Of a stretch of DNA of 64,000 bases, positions 1 through 9,260 are shown piece after piece. Source of the stretch: Microbacterium sp. Leaf288 (GTDB taxonomy: Bacteria; Actinomycetota; Actinomycetes; Actinomycetales; Microbacteriaceae); the NCBI RefSeq assembly GCF_001422925.1, contig NZ_LMNI01000010.1, forward strand, positions 352,777 to 416,776. The letters run 5' to 3'. The notes under the pieces were generated by a model, which was not told the DNA's origin, searched no databases, and was given only the letters and a program-made list of their open reading frames with translations. Position numbers and translations under genes: made by a program. Numbering within the stretch: the first letter of the stretch is position 1; each line of letters starts with the position of its first letter.

Positions 1-2667
1 GAGTCCGAGCACCTTCTGGCGTTCGCGCTGCAGCACGGTGTCGTACAGGGCGCGATGGGCGGCGCCCAGCTCGATGCGCACCTCCTGCTCCTGCTTGGCG
101 GGGAGGTCGGCGGCGACGAGCTCCTTCGTGCGCCGCAGCACGAGCGGACGGATGCGGCGCCGCAGTCGCGCCAGGCGACCGGCGCGGTACTCGCCTCCCT
201 CCTGGTTCTCGGGGACCTTGCCCTTCTCGATCGGCCCCACGTACTCCTCGCGGAACCGCCGGCTCGAGGCGAACAGCCCCGGCGCCGTGAGCGACAGCAG
301 CGCCCACAGCTCGGTGAGGCTGTTCTCGAGCGGCGTGCCGGTCACGGCGAACACGACGTCCGCGGACAGATCCCGCGCGGCGCGATACGCCTTGGTCTGG
401 CTGTTCTTCACGAACTGCGCCTCGTCGAGGATGAGACCCGCCCACGGCACCGCGGCGAACTCGCGCTCGTCGAGGCGGAGCAGGGCGTACGACGTGACGA
501 CGATGTCGGCCGAGGCCGCGGCATCCGTCACCGTCGTTCCGCGCTTCGCGCGCGTCGCGTCGACGACCGCGACCCGCAGATCGGGCGTGAAGCGGGCAGC
601 CTCGCTGCGCCAGGTCGAGAGCACCGACGTCGGCGCCACGACGAGGAACGGCCGCGCCTCGCCGGACTCTCGGGCATGGGCGATCAGGGCGAGCAGCTGG
701 AGCGTCTTGCCGAGTCCCATGTCGTCGGCGAGGATGCCGCCCAGGCGGTGCTCCCAGAGGAAGGCGAGCCAGTCGTACCCCGCCCGCTGGTAGGGGCGCA
801 GCTCGGCGTGGAGCGCCGACGGCAGAGGGGTTGCGGGCACACCGTCGGCGTCGCGCAGCGCCTCCACCGTCGCGCGCCAGGACACCGCAGGCTGGGCCTC
901 GTCGGCGAGGTCTTCGAAGTCCGCCCAGAGTGCCGTCTGGTAGCGGCTGATGCGCGGCCCGGTCTCCCACTCCTCGAGCTCGCCGGCTTCGTCGATGAGG
1001 TCGCGCAGGCGCTGCAGCGAGGGATGTGAGAGCGAGAAATACGCGCCGTCGCTCAGCAGGATCTTCTTGCGCCCCCGCGACAGCGCTGTGAACAGCGTGC
1101 CGAACGGGATGCGGCGGCCGTCGATCGTCACCACGACACCCAGGTCGAACCAGTCCGGATCGTTCGTCTCGACCGTCGTCACGTCGATGCGCGGGTCGCC
1201 GGCGAGCTCCCGGTACTGCGGCCGCTCCCCCGAGATCTCGACGCTCACGTCGGCGTCCGCTTCGAGGAGCGGCAACAGGCGCGCCGCGAACTCCGCCGCG
1301 TCGAGGCCCGTCAGCGTGTCGGCGGAGGCGAAGTCGGCGGGCGCGTGCCCCTGCCACAGCGACTCGACGCGGCCGCGGATCGCCGTCTCGGCCGCGGCGT
1401 CACGATCCGCTCCGGTCGAGTCGAGTCCGAGGAGATCGCCGTCGCCGTACCGCCATGAGAGCGTGTAGACGAGCCGGTGGTTCGGCTCGAAATGCACACG
1501 TGCGACGAGCCGCGGCCGAGGCGGCGGGGCGATGTCGAGGCCGGGCGCATCGATCTCGACCCGGCGCGCGATCCGCGGCAGATGGTCGCGGACGAACTCC
1601 TCGGCCTCCGGCCCCGGCACGACGACGGCTTCACGCGCCGTGAGGAGCGCGGGAACCGGGTCCGGCAGTTCCACTGCGGCGAGGACGAGGGTGATGCGCT
1701 CGCGCTCGGCGGAGAACCGGTACACGCCGGTGCGTCCGACCGGGCGCAGGGCGGCGGCATCCGCGCGCTCGCCGTCGATCGTGACCACGGGCGCGATCTC
1801 GAGCCCGCGGCCGGTGCGGTGCGCCTGCACGGTCACCGCCGCCGACGTCGCGAGGGCGACCGCCGCGGTGCGCTTGGTGGGAACGAGCGGCACGCCGCGA
1901 TCCGCCGCCGCGGCCAGATGCGGCCAGAGCAGGCTCGACTCGATGTCGTCGAGGGTCAGCCACTCCGAGACGTCGGAGAACGCGCCGAACGAGCGGACGT
2001 CGCGGCCGATGCTGTGCAGCTCCGCGAACCAGCGCGCCTGCGCGGGGTCGTAGGCGGTGGTCGGCCGGCGCAGCGCGTCCCACGAGACGCCGCCTTTGAT
2101 CCACGTGTCGGAGCGGGCCGAGCGCTCGAGCGGGCGCAGGCCGACGAGCACGTCCGCCCCGTGCTGGTGCAGGCTCCGCGGCGTCGCCGACTCGACGCGC
2201 GCCGGCGCCCAGGTCGACGCGCCGCGCCGAATGCGCTGCCGGAGCTCGACGCCGAGGGCGAGCGCGGTGCGGGCCCGGTCCGCCGGTGCGGCAGGGGTGA
2301 ACACGTCGCGCCATGACGAGCCGCGGTCGGCGGCAGGTGCCGCGGAGGCGAGGCGGTTGCCCGCGAGAAGGGTCGCGACCGTGTGCTTGCAGTCGAACTG
2401 CACCGGGCACGTGCAGGATGTCGCCGCGATGGGGTGATCGACGCGTTGCGGGTCGAGCCGCACGCGGCAGCGGTACGTCCGGCCACCGCTGCCTGCCACC
2501 ACCGCCTCGATGACCGACGTGAGCGGGTCCCACTCGAGGCGCTCGACGGCGCCGTCGGCGAAGTAGCCGAGGCCGCGCTCGTACGTGCCGCTGTCGACGA
2601 ACCGGCGGATGTGCCCGGGGTCGACGAACGGAGGGGGTCCGACAGGCGGCGGGGTCACGGCATCCAT
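1..2667 (-). CDS. SWIM zinc-finger SNF2-family helicase, 3' part outside window
   Basis: This is the N-terminal 889 codons of a Swi2/Snf2 DNA-dependent ATPase, reading continuously off the left edge. The ATG at 2667 begins MDAVTPPPVG and lies 43 bases after the nusB stop. A SWIM zinc finger is visible at residues 85-95 (C85-x-C87-x5-C93-x-H95), followed by a long linker region. The ATPase motif I reads GILADDMGLGKT (about 700-745 on the plus strand) and the DExx-type box reads ILDEAQF near 420-440. The second RecA lobe must lie left of the window. Such proteins are common bacterial RapA-like helicases; the substrate is unknown. Confidence 0.88.
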   Translation of the reverse strand, partial: MDAVTPPPVGPPPFVDPGHIRRFVDSGTYERGLGYFADGAVERLEWDPLTSVIEAVVAGSGGRTYRCRVRLDPQRVDHPIAATSCTCPVQFDCKHTVATLLAGNRLASAAPAADRGSSWRDVFTPAAPADRARTALALGVELRQRIRRGASTWAPARVESATPRSLHQHGADVLVGLRPLERSARSDTWIKGGVSWDALRRPTTAYDPAQARWFAELHSIGRDVRSFGAFSDVSEWLTLDDIESSLLWPHLAAAADRGVPLVPTKRTAAVALATSAAVTVQAHRTGRGLEIAPVVTIDGERADAAALRPVGRTGVYRFSAERERITLVLAAVELPDPVPALLTAREAVVVPGPEAEEFVRDHLPRIARRVEIDAPGLDIAPPPRPRLVARVHFEPNHRLVYTLSWRYGDGDLLGLDSTGADRDAAAETAIRGRVESLWQGHAPADFASADTLTGLDAAEFAARLLPLLEADADVSVEISGERPQYRELAGDPRIDVTTVETNDPDWFDLGVVVTIDGRRIPFGTLFTALSRGRKKILLSDGAYFSLSHPSLQRLRDLIDEAGELEEWETGPRISRYQTALWADFEDLADEAQPAVSWRATVEALRDADGVPATPLPSALHAELRPYQRAGYDWLAFLWEHRLGGILADDMGLGKTLQLLALIAHARESGEARPFLVVAPTSVLSTWRSEAARFTPDLRVAVVDATRAKRGTTVTDAAASADIVVTSYALLRLDEREFAAVPWAGLILDEAQFVKNSQTKAYRAARDLSADVVFAVTGTPLENSLTELWALLSLTAPGLFASSRRFREEYVGPIEKGKVPENQEGGEYRAGRLARLRRRIRPLVLRRTKELVAADLPAKQEQEVRIELGAAHRALYDTVLQRERQKVLGL

Positions 2668-2710
2668 CCTGCCCGCTCCCGCCGACACCCGGACGGGCGC
2701 CCGCTCGTCG

Positions 2711-3121
2711 TCAGCTCGCGCGCGCGATGCGGGCGAGGACGCCGTGCACGAAGGGGCCCGACTCGTCGGACGAGAACTCCTTGACCAGCTCGACCGCCTC
2801 GTCGATCGCGACAGCGGTGGGCACCTCGTCGTTGTAGAGGATCTCCCACGCGCCGATGCGCAGCACGGCACGGTCGACCGCGGGCATGCGGGCGAGCGTC
2901 CAGTCCTTCGCGAACGTCGTGATCTGCTCGTCGATGGCGTCCTGGTTGTCGATCACGCCGTCGACGATCTCGCGCGCGTAGAGCCACGAGGCCTGACGTG
3001 CGGGCTCGTTCGCCGCGCGCTGGGCTTCGGCGGCGAGGACGGTCGCGGGCGTGTCGCCGCGGACGTCGGCCTGGAACAGGATGTCGAGCGCGCGCTTGCG
3101 CGCCTTCGTACGGGCACTCAT
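2711..3121 (-). CDS. nusB: transcription antitermination factor NusB
   Basis: The 136-residue protein starts MSARTKARKRALDILFQADV and has the usual length and all-helical character of NusB, with the basic N-terminus that contacts boxA RNA. NusB pairs with NusE/S10 in the antitermination complex on rRNA operons. It follows efp by 19 bases, the standard efp-nusB order, and is probably cotranscribed with it. Confidence 0.95.
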   Translation of the reverse strand: MSARTKARKRALDILFQADVRGDTPATVLAAEAQRAANEPARQASWLYAREIVDGVIDNQDAIDEQITTFAKDWTLARMPAVDRAVLRIGAWEILYNDEVPTAVAIDEAVELVKEFSSDESGPFVHGVLARIARAS

Positions 3122-3140
3122 CTGTCAGCGACCGCCGACG

Positions 3141-3701
3141 TCAGTTGACGCGGCCGAGGTAGTCGCCCGTGCGGGTGTCGACCTTGACCTTGGTGCCGGT
3201 CTCGACGAACAGGGGAACCTGGATCTCGTAGCCGGTCTCGACGGTGGCGGCCTTGGTGCCGGCCGACGAGCGGTCGCCCTGCAGACCCGGCTCGGTGTAG
3301 GTGATCTCGAGGACGACGGATGCCGGGAGCTCGACGTACAGCGGGTTGCCGTTGTTGAGAGCGATCTGCACCTGCTGGTTCTCGAGCAGGAAGTGGGCCG
3401 CGTCGCCGACCGTCGCCGCGCCGACGTTGATCTGGTCGTAGTCCGCGACGTCCATGAACACGAAGTTGTCGCCGTCGTTGTAGAGGTAGGTGAAGTCGCG
3501 GCGGTCGACGTTCTCGATGTCGATCTTCGCGCCGGCGTTGTAGGTGCGGTCGACGACCTTGCCCGAGACGACGTTCTTGAGCTTCGTGCGGACGAAGGCG
3601 CCACCCTTGCCCGGCTTGACGTGCTGGAACTCGATGACGTTCCAGAGCTGTCCGTCGATCGACAGGACGACGCCGTTCTTGATGTCTGCGGTGGAAGCCA
3701 T
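3141..3701 (-). CDS. efp: elongation factor P
   Basis: EF-P relieves ribosome stalling at polyproline stretches. The ATG at 3701 ([20 protein letters not shown]) gives 186 residues, the normal family length; the frame is open further upstream but that extension has no EF-P character. The KOW-like N-terminal domain carries [12 protein letters not shown], which contains the tip loop, followed by the two OB domains ending [13 protein letters not shown]. It lies downstream of aroQ and upstream of nusB, as is usual in actinobacteria. Confidence 0.96.
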   Translation of the reverse strand: MASTADIKNGVVLSIDGQLWNVIEFQHVKPGKGGAFVRTKLKNVVSGKVVDRTYNAGAKIDIENVDRRDFTYLYNDGDNFVFMDVADYDQINVGAATVGDAAHFLLENQQVQIALNNGNPLYVELPASVVLEITYTEPGLQGDRSSAGTKAATVETGYEIQVPLFVETGTKVKVDTRTGDYLGRVN

Positions 3702-3819
3702 GAGGGTACGAATCCGTTTCGTTGAAGTGCGTGGAGGCGATCGCTGCCCCGTGAACGAGATCAGGGGTCGGAAATGCCGACGTTCGATTCTACGGGATGC
3801 CTGGTCCCCGGCCGATTCG

Positions 3820-4278
3820 TCAGCCCTCGGCCTGCCCGGTGAGGATGTCGATGAGGCGCGCGACCGCCGTCGCATAGCCGGGCACACCCTCTCCGATCAC
3901 GTGGACCACGGCGACATCGGCGACGTACGAGTGGTGGCGGAACTCCTCGCGCGCCCTCACATCCGAGATGTGCACCTCGGCCACCGGCAGGGCGACGCCC
4001 GAGAGGGCGTCGCGCAGCACGACGGAGGTGTGGGTCAGACCGCCGGGGTTGATGACGATGCCGGCGCAGTCCTGTCGCGCGTCGTGGATCGCGTCGAGGA
4101 GGACCCCCTCGTGGTTGCTCTGGACGGCCCGCAGCTCGAAGCCGCGCCGGGCGGCAGCATCCGTCGTCACGCGCACGACGTCCGCCAGTGTCTCGGTGCC
4201 GTAGATCCCGGGCTCCCTGGTGCCCAGGAGGTTCAGGTTGGGGCCGTTGACGAGCAGGAGGCGGCGAGGGGCGGTCAT
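3820..4278 (-). CDS. aroQ: type II 3-dehydroquinate dehydratase
   Basis: AroQ interconverts 3-dehydroquinate and 3-dehydroshikimate. The 152-residue dodecameric-type enzyme shows the N-terminal catalytic loop [17 protein letters not shown] with the active-site Tyr, [16 protein letters not shown], and the His loop [18 protein letters not shown]. Its ATG overlaps the stop of the upstream catabolic gene by four bases (ATGA), so it is translationally coupled to quinate/shikimate breakdown while also sitting in the ancestral aroQ-efp-nusB position. It is the only dehydroquinase in this window and probably serves both biosynthesis and catabolism. Confidence 0.95.
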   Translation of the reverse strand: MTAPRRLLLVNGPNLNLLGTREPGIYGTETLADVVRVTTDAAARRGFELRAVQSNHEGVLLDAIHDARQDCAGIVINPGGLTHTSVVLRDALSGVALPVAEVHISDVRAREEFRHHSYVADVAVVHVIGEGVPGYATAVARLIDILTGQAEG

Positions 4279-6110
4279 GCTCGCACGATATCAGCGCGCG
4301 CGGCGCCGGCTCGCTGCGCGGAGAGCCGGACGGGCGCGTTGCCGGCGCCGTACCCGTCGTACCGGCCGCGGCGCTCGACGAACTCGCAGAACAGGTCGCC
4401 GACCGTGGCTGTGTAGAAGTGCAGATACTCGCCCTGCGCGTCGCGGTCGAAGACGAGGTCGAGCTCGCGGAGCGTCGCGAGGAACCCGTGGTCGAGGTCG
4501 AACCGTGCGGCGAGATCCTCGTAGTAGTTGCGCGGGATCGGCAGCGGGTGCAGGCCCCTCGCCTTGGCGGCGCGCGCGAGCGCCACGATGTCGTCGCACG
4601 CGAAGGCGACGTGCTGCGGCATGGCGGCCGGTCGCCCCGACAGGATCGGCGGCGACACGTTGAGCGGGATGCGGATGGAGCCGTCCGGGGATTGGATGAC
4701 GCGGCTCTGCACGAGACCCTGCGGGCTCGCCACCTCCGTCGAGCTCGCCGTCGGAAGTTCGAGCACCGAGGAGAAGAACAGGATCGCCTCATCGACGACC
4801 TGCCAGGGCTGGCCGAGGCTCACGTGGTCGACGGCGGTGATGGGACTGTCGCGCAGCGGTTCGCCGTGCTCGAACTCGGCGGCCCACGTCGGTTCGATCT
4901 CGGTGCCGCGCGACGACCAGAAGATCTCGGTGCCGTCCGGCGCGGTGCCGCCGTCGAGCAGCTGCTCCCCCGCGTACGTGCGTCGGTAGGCGAACGGCGT
5001 CCCCAGCTCGGCGGCCCGCGCGGTGAGCGCGGCGGCGTCGGGGACGTCGAACCCGACCGCCGCGATGTGCGGGTCGAGGTCGCGGGCGTGCTGCTCGTTG
5101 AGCACGACGCGTGCGTCGCCGGCCGTCCACAGCGTGACGGGCTTCGTGCGGTGCTTGCCGCGCGGCGTGAACCCGACCATCGTGAGGAGCGCCTCGATGC
5201 TCGAGGTGTCCTCGGCCTTGATCTCGACGAAATCGAATCCGACGGGCGTGCCGGCGTCGGCGAGCGTCTCGAAGTCGGCGGGCGCGGCGCTTCCGAGCTC
5301 CCGTGCGACGGCGTCTTCGAGCCAGCGCAGGGACCTCCGCGCGTGGACGGCGGTCCCACTCACGTCGACCTGCCGGAAGGTGTCGTTGAAGACCTCGAGA
5401 GACACCGGGCCGTCGTAGCCGGCGCGCACGACGTGGGTGAGGAAGCGCGTCAGATCGAAGCTCCCCTCCCCGGGGAAGAGGCGATGGTGCCGACTCCACG
5501 ACAGGACGTCCATCGAGAGAGCGGGCGCATCGGCGAGCTGAAGGAAGAAGATGCGGTCGCCCGGGATGTCTTCGATCGCCGCCGGGTCGTGGCCGCGGGA
5601 GAGGATGTGGAAGGAGTCGAGGCAGACGCCGACGGCCGGGTGGTCCGCGAGCTGTACGATCCGCCACGCACGACGGTAGTCGTCGATGTACCTGCCCCAC
5701 GCCAGCGCCTCGAAGGCGATCCGGACGCCGTACTCCTGCGCGAGATCACCGAGCCGGCGAAGCTGGGATGCCGACACCGCGTCGTCGTCGGTCGTCGCGG
5801 TCGCCACGTTGCTGCAGCAGAGCACGACGTCGATCCCCAGCCGCCGCATGAGGGAGAACTTCGCTTCCGCGCGCCGCAGCACGTCCTGGAATGCCGGTTC
5901 GTCGACTCCCTCGACATCGCGCATCGGCTGATACAGGTCCAGCGTCAGCCCGAGGCGCTCCGCGAGAGCACGCACCTCCTCCGGGCTCTCCGGCGCCGAC
6001 ACGAGGTCGGGCTCGAAGATCTCGACGCCGTCGAAGCCTGCTGCGGCCGCAGCGTGCAGCTTCTCGACGAGCGTCCCGCTCATGCACACCGTCGCGATGG
6101 AGGTCCTCAT
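4275..6110 (-). CDS. quiC: 3-dehydroshikimate dehydratase fused to HPPD-like VOC domains (QuiC1/QsuB type)
   Basis: This protein is expected to convert 3-dehydroshikimate to protocatechuate. From the ATG at 6110 (MRTSIATVCMSGTLVEKLHA) it has 611 residues. Residues 1 to about 280 are an AP-endonuclease-2-like TIM barrel with sugar-phosphate isomerase character. Residues about 300-600 resemble 4-hydroxyphenylpyruvate dioxygenase, with metal-ligand contexts VDHVSLG and PQHVAFACDD and the late Glu motif GDLFCEFVERRGRYDGYG. The architecture and length match QsuB and QuiC1. A nine-codon upstream extension is open but lies inside the operator. The gene overlaps aroQ and is divergent from its TetR regulator. 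Confidence 0.9.
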   Translation of the reverse strand: MRTSIATVCMSGTLVEKLHAAAAAGFDGVEIFEPDLVSAPESPEEVRALAERLGLTLDLYQPMRDVEGVDEPAFQDVLRRAEAKFSLMRRLGIDVVLCCSNVATATTDDDAVSASQLRRLGDLAQEYGVRIAFEALAWGRYIDDYRRAWRIVQLADHPAVGVCLDSFHILSRGHDPAAIEDIPGDRIFFLQLADAPALSMDVLSWSRHHRLFPGEGSFDLTRFLTHVVRAGYDGPVSLEVFNDTFRQVDVSGTAVHARRSLRWLEDAVARELGSAAPADFETLADAGTPVGFDFVEIKAEDTSSIEALLTMVGFTPRGKHRTKPVTLWTAGDARVVLNEQHARDLDPHIAAVGFDVPDAAALTARAAELGTPFAYRRTYAGEQLLDGGTAPDGTEIFWSSRGTEIEPTWAAEFEHGEPLRDSPITAVDHVSLGQPWQVVDEAILFFSSVLELPTASSTEVASPQGLVQSRVIQSPDGSIRIPLNVSPPILSGRPAAMPQHVAFACDDIVALARAAKARGLHPLPIPRNYYEDLAARFDLDHGFLATLRELDLVFDRDAQGEYLHFYTATVGDLFCEFVERRGRYDGYGAGNAPVRLSAQRAGAARADIVRA

Positions 6111-6111
6111 G

Positions 6112-6145
6112 GCGTCACAATGTACCAGTTGGTACATTGTGACGC
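6112..6145. promoter_or_regulatory. TetR-type operator, perfect 16-bp inverted repeat
   Basis: GCGTCACAATGTACCA, a two-base GT spacer, and the exact reverse complement TGGTACATTGTGACGC form a perfect palindrome. It ends two bases before the start codon of the dehydratase gene and about 50 bases before the TetR gene, so it can control both divergent genes. The core TGTACCAGTTGGTACA recurs at 6939-6954. Confidence 0.88.
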
Positions 6146-6194
6146 ACCCCCTCCCTCACGGGCGCCGCGTCTGCCGCCCACTATCCTGGCGATC

Positions 6195-6827
6195 GTGCCC
6201 CCCGTTACCCGCGATGCCGAGCGGACGCGAGCCGAGCTCCTCGCGGTCGCGACAGAGGTGTTCGCCGAGGAGGGGTATTCCGGGGCCCGCGTGGACGACA
6301 TCGCCGAGCGCACGCGCACGACGAAGCGGATGATCTACTACTACTTCGGCGGCAAGGAGCAGCTCTACCTGGCGGTGCTCGAGAACGCTTACCAGGGCAT
6401 TCGGGAGGCTGAGCAGGCGATCGATGTGGATCATACGGATCCCGTCGCGGCGATCCGCCGGCTCGCTGAGCTCACGTTCGACCACCACGTGACGCACGAC
6501 GCCTTCATCCGGCTCGTGGCCATCGAGAACATCCATCGCGGCGAGTTCATCCGGCGGATCGACTCGCTCCGCACGCTCGCCCAGCCCGCGAAGACCCTTC
6601 TCGACGAGATCCTCGAACTCGGCCGCGCGGCAGGTGTCTTCCGCGAGGATGTCGACGCGATCGACGTCCACCTCGTCATCAGCGCCTACTGCGTGTTCCA
6701 GATCGCCAACCAGTACACGTTCGGCTACCTCTTCGACGTGTCGTTCACCGATCCCGAACGCCGTCGCCACCTGCGATCCCTCATCGGCGACGTCGTCGTC
6801 GGCTGGCTCACGAACGCCTCGCGGTAA
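6195..6827 (+). CDS. TetR/AcrR-family regulator of the quinate/shikimate cluster
   Basis: The product is a 210-residue TetR regulator. The helix-turn-helix spans residues about 30-55 (ARVDDIAERTRTTKRMIYYYF), followed by the usual GGKEQLYLAVLENAY. The chosen GTG at 6195 (VPPVTRDAERTR) gives a typical TetR N-terminus; the same frame is open far upstream but that part is antisense to the dehydratase gene. Its position between two copies of one operator, next to catabolic genes on both sides, suggests local repression relieved by a pathway compound. The inducer cannot be read from sequence. In Corynebacterium the analogous cluster is controlled by a LysR protein instead. Confidence 0.9.
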   Translation: MPPVTRDAERTRAELLAVATEVFAEEGYSGARVDDIAERTRTTKRMIYYYFGGKEQLYLAVLENAYQGIREAEQAIDVDHTDPVAAIRRLAELTFDHHVTHDAFIRLVAIENIHRGEFIRRIDSLRTLAQPAKTLLDEILELGRAAGVFREDVDAIDVHLVISAYCVFQIANQYTFGYLFDVSFTDPERRRHLRSLIGDVVVGWLTNASR

Positions 6828-6904
6828 CCGGCGCACCCGCCGTCGCCCGCTCGATCCCGGCGTCGCGTCGTGGTGCCCGTCGAACTCCCGAGACCCGGTC
6901 GCGC

Positions 6905-6954
6905 TTGACATCGACGATCTGTCATGGTTTTCTCTGAACGTACCAGTTAGTACA
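6905..6954 (+). promoter_or_regulatory. promoter and second TetR operator ahead of the catabolic shikimate dehydrogenase
   Basis: TTGACA at 6905-6910 is a consensus -35 with a weak TTTTCT -10 17 bases later. At 6939-6954 CGTACCAGTTAGTACA repeats the core of the 6112-6145 operator with two changes. It lies just downstream of the -10, a position suited to repression of the dehydrogenase-transporter operon. Confidence 0.7.
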
Positions 6955-6983
6955 TAGACGTACCGGTCGGACGAAGGAGTGCC

Positions 6984-7859
6984 ATGAGCCAGACACCGCC
7001 GTACCTCGTCGGGCTCGTCGGAACGGGCGTGACCCCTTCCCTGACGCCCGCGATGCACATGGCCGAAGCCCGCGCCCTCGGCCTCGACTACGTGTACCGG
7101 ACCATCGACCTGACGACCCTCGGCCTTGCTCCCGACCAGCTGCCGGACATCCTCGCGTGGGCGCGTCGCCTCGGGTTCGACGCCCTCAACGTCACCCACC
7201 CGTGCAAGCGTCTCGTGCTCGAGTACCTCGACCGCGTCGACCCGCTCGCCCAGGCGCTCGGCTCGGTCAACACCGTGCTCTTCACCGACGAGGGGCTCGT
7301 CGGTCACAACACCGACACCACCGGCTTCGAGACGGCGTTCCGCACAGGCCTTCCGCGCGCGTCGGTCGATGACGTGACGCTGCTGGGGGCGGGCGGTGCC
7401 GGCTCCGCCGTCGCAGACGCCCTGCTCCGCGTCGGGACCCGCCGTCTGTCGGTCGTCGACATCGACGCCGAACGGGCTGAGGAGCTGGCGGCCGACCTGG
7501 CGCGTCGGCATGCGGTCGAGGTGCGCCACGCCACGACGGATGCGCTCCCGGACCTCCTCGCGTCGGCCTCGGGGCTGGTGCACTGCACGCCGACCGGTAT
7601 GAAGGAGCACCCCGGCATGCTGTTCTCCCCCGACCTGCTGCGGCCCGAGCTGTGGGTCGCCGACATCGTCTACCGGCCCCTCGACACCGCGCTCCTGCGC
7701 GCTGCCCGCGACGCCGGCTGCGCCACGCTCGACGGCGGAAGCATGGCGGTCCACCAGGCCGTCGACGCCTTCCGCCTCATCACGGGCCACCAGCCCGACC
7801 CCGCCCGCATGATCCGCCACTTCCACGACCTCGTTGCGCCGCACCCCGTGCCGGCGTGA
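6984..7859 (+). CDS. quinate/shikimate dehydrogenase, catabolic paralogue
   Basis: This 291-residue member of the AroE/YdiB/QsuD family oxidises shikimate or quinate with a nicotinamide cofactor. It shows the substrate loop TGVTPSLTPAMHMAEA, the catalytic-Lys region LNVTHPCKRLVLEYL, and NTDTTGF. A Rossmann loop LLGAGGAGSAVADALL follows, whose downstream VDIDAERAEELA has an acidic residue suggesting NAD preference. It differs clearly from the biosynthetic AroE at 12641-13492. The adjacent transporter and operator place it in degradation. Whether quinate or shikimate is preferred is not visible. Confidence 0.88.
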   Translation: MSQTPPYLVGLVGTGVTPSLTPAMHMAEARALGLDYVYRTIDLTTLGLAPDQLPDILAWARRLGFDALNVTHPCKRLVLEYLDRVDPLAQALGSVNTVLFTDEGLVGHNTDTTGFETAFRTGLPRASVDDVTLLGAGGAGSAVADALLRVGTRRLSVVDIDAERAEELAADLARRHAVEVRHATTDALPDLLASASGLVHCTPTGMKEHPGMLFSPDLLRPELWVADIVYRPLDTALLRAARDAGCATLDGGSMAVHQAVDAFRLITGHQPDPARMIRHFHDLVAPHPVPA

Positions 7860-7882
7860 CACTCACAAGACAAGGACGTCCG

Positions 7883-9208
7883 ATGACCACCACCGCAACG
7901 ACGCGGAAGACCCCCGTGAAGGCGGCTGTCGCCAGCTTCATGGGCAGCGCCGTGGAGTACTACGACTTCTTCCTGTTCGGCTCCGCCGCAGCGCTCATCT
8001 TCCCCACCGTCTTCTTCCCGTCCGACAATCAGGCCGCCCTCGTCATGTCGTTCGCGACGTTCGGCTTCGCCTACATCGCGCGGCCTGTCGGCGCCGTCAT
8101 CCTCGGCCACTTCGGTGACCGCATCGGTCGGCAGAAGGTCCTCATGTTCACCCTGCTGCTGATGGGGATCTCGACCTTCACGATCGGCTGCCTCCCGGGC
8201 TACGAGCAGATCGGCTGGGCCGCCCCGGCGCTGCTGGTGCTGTGCCGGCTCATGCAGGGCCTCTCCGCCGCCGGCGAGCAGGCGGGTGCGTCGTCGCTCA
8301 CGCTGGAGCACGCGCCCGACGACCGCCGGTCCTTCTTCACGTCGTGGACCCTCACGGGCACCCAGGGCGGCCAGATCCTCGCCGCGCTGATCTTCATCCC
8401 GGTCGTCGCGCTCCCTGACGAGATCAAGTACACGTGGGGCTGGCGCGTGCCGTTCTGGCTGAGCGCGGTCGTGGTGCTGGTCGCCTTCTTCATCCGGCGG
8501 ACGCTGCACGAGACGCCCGAGTTCGAGCAGGCGAAGGCGGAGGGCAGGATCGCACGGATGCCGCTCATCCCGCTTCTGCGCGACCACTGGCGCGACGTGC
8601 TCCGTGTCATCTGCTGCGCGTTCATCGCCGCCGTCTCGACGGTGTTCGGCAACCTCGCCATCGCCTACGGCGTCGAGGTCGGGCTCAACGCCGCCATCAC
8701 GCTCTGGCTCGTCGTCGTCGCGAACTTCGTCGCGATCGGCACGCAGCCCCTGTTCGCCGCTCTGGCCGACCGCATCGGCCGCAAGCCGGTGTTCATCTAC
8801 GGCGCGCTCTCGTCGGCGGTGTTCATGCCCTTCTACATGCTGTCGATGGGGGCGGGGAACGAGTTCGTGACGTTCCTGCTCGCGGTGCTCACCTTCTCGT
8901 TCGGGTACGCCGCTGCGAACGCCGTGTGGCCGTCGTTCTACGGCGAGATGTTCAGCACGCGCGTGCGGTTCTCGGGCATGGCGATCGGCACGCAGCTCGG
9001 GTTCCTCATGGCGGGCTTCGCCCCGTCCATCGTCACGGCGCTGGGTGGCGTGCAGGAGGGCGGGTGGGTCGTCATCAGCGTCTTCACCGCGGTGATCTCA
9101 CTCATCGCGACCGTCAGCGCCCTCACGGCACACGAGTCGAAGAGCATCCCCACGGCCGAGCTCGGCCTCCGCTCCGAGAAGCGCGAGGCGCTCGTGCCGG
9201 CTGCCTGA
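7883..9208 (+). CDS. MFS metabolite:H+ symporter, probable shikimate/quinate uptake
   Basis: The 441-residue, about 12-helix protein belongs to the metabolite:H+ symporter group that includes ShiA and KgtP. It has the family start AAVASFMGSAVEYYDFFLFG and the signature GHFGDRIGRQKVLMFTLLLM in the first loop, repeated as ADRIGRKPVFIYGAL in the second half. The ATG at 7883 follows AAGGACG, 23 bases after the dehydrogenase, so the two form an operon. Context indicates import of shikimate or quinate; the family also carries other carboxylates. Confidence 0.87.
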   Translation: MTTTATTRKTPVKAAVASFMGSAVEYYDFFLFGSAAALIFPTVFFPSDNQAALVMSFATFGFAYIARPVGAVILGHFGDRIGRQKVLMFTLLLMGISTFTIGCLPGYEQIGWAAPALLVLCRLMQGLSAAGEQAGASSLTLEHAPDDRRSFFTSWTLTGTQGGQILAALIFIPVVALPDEIKYTWGWRVPFWLSAVVVLVAFFIRRTLHETPEFEQAKAEGRIARMPLIPLLRDHWRDVLRVICCAFIAAVSTVFGNLAIAYGVEVGLNAAITLWLVVVANFVAIGTQPLFAALADRIGRKPVFIYGALSSAVFMPFYMLSMGAGNEFVTFLLAVLTFSFGYAAANAVWPSFYGEMFSTRVRFSGMAIGTQLGFLMAGFAPSIVTALGGVQEGGWVVISVFTAVISLIATVSALTAHESKSIPTAELGLRSEKREALVPAA

Positions 9209-9224
9209 GCCCCGCGGCCGTCGC

Positions 9225-9254
9225 AGGCCCCGTCCCGCGATGCGGGAGGGGCCT
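9225..9254. terminator. bidirectional hairpin between convergent genes
   Basis: AGGCCCC-G-TCCCG pairs with CGGGAGGGGCCT (one bulged G) around a short loop, between the transporter stop (plus) and the GNAT gene stop (minus). Confidence 0.65.
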
Positions 9255-9260
9255 TCGCGG

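Noticed and set aside
4419..6194. Very long plus-strand open frame running into the TetR gene
   Set aside because: It is antisense to the dehydratase gene, is rich in Arg/Gly/Val without domain character, and arises from high-GC codon bias. Only the part from 6195 is a real TetR protein.
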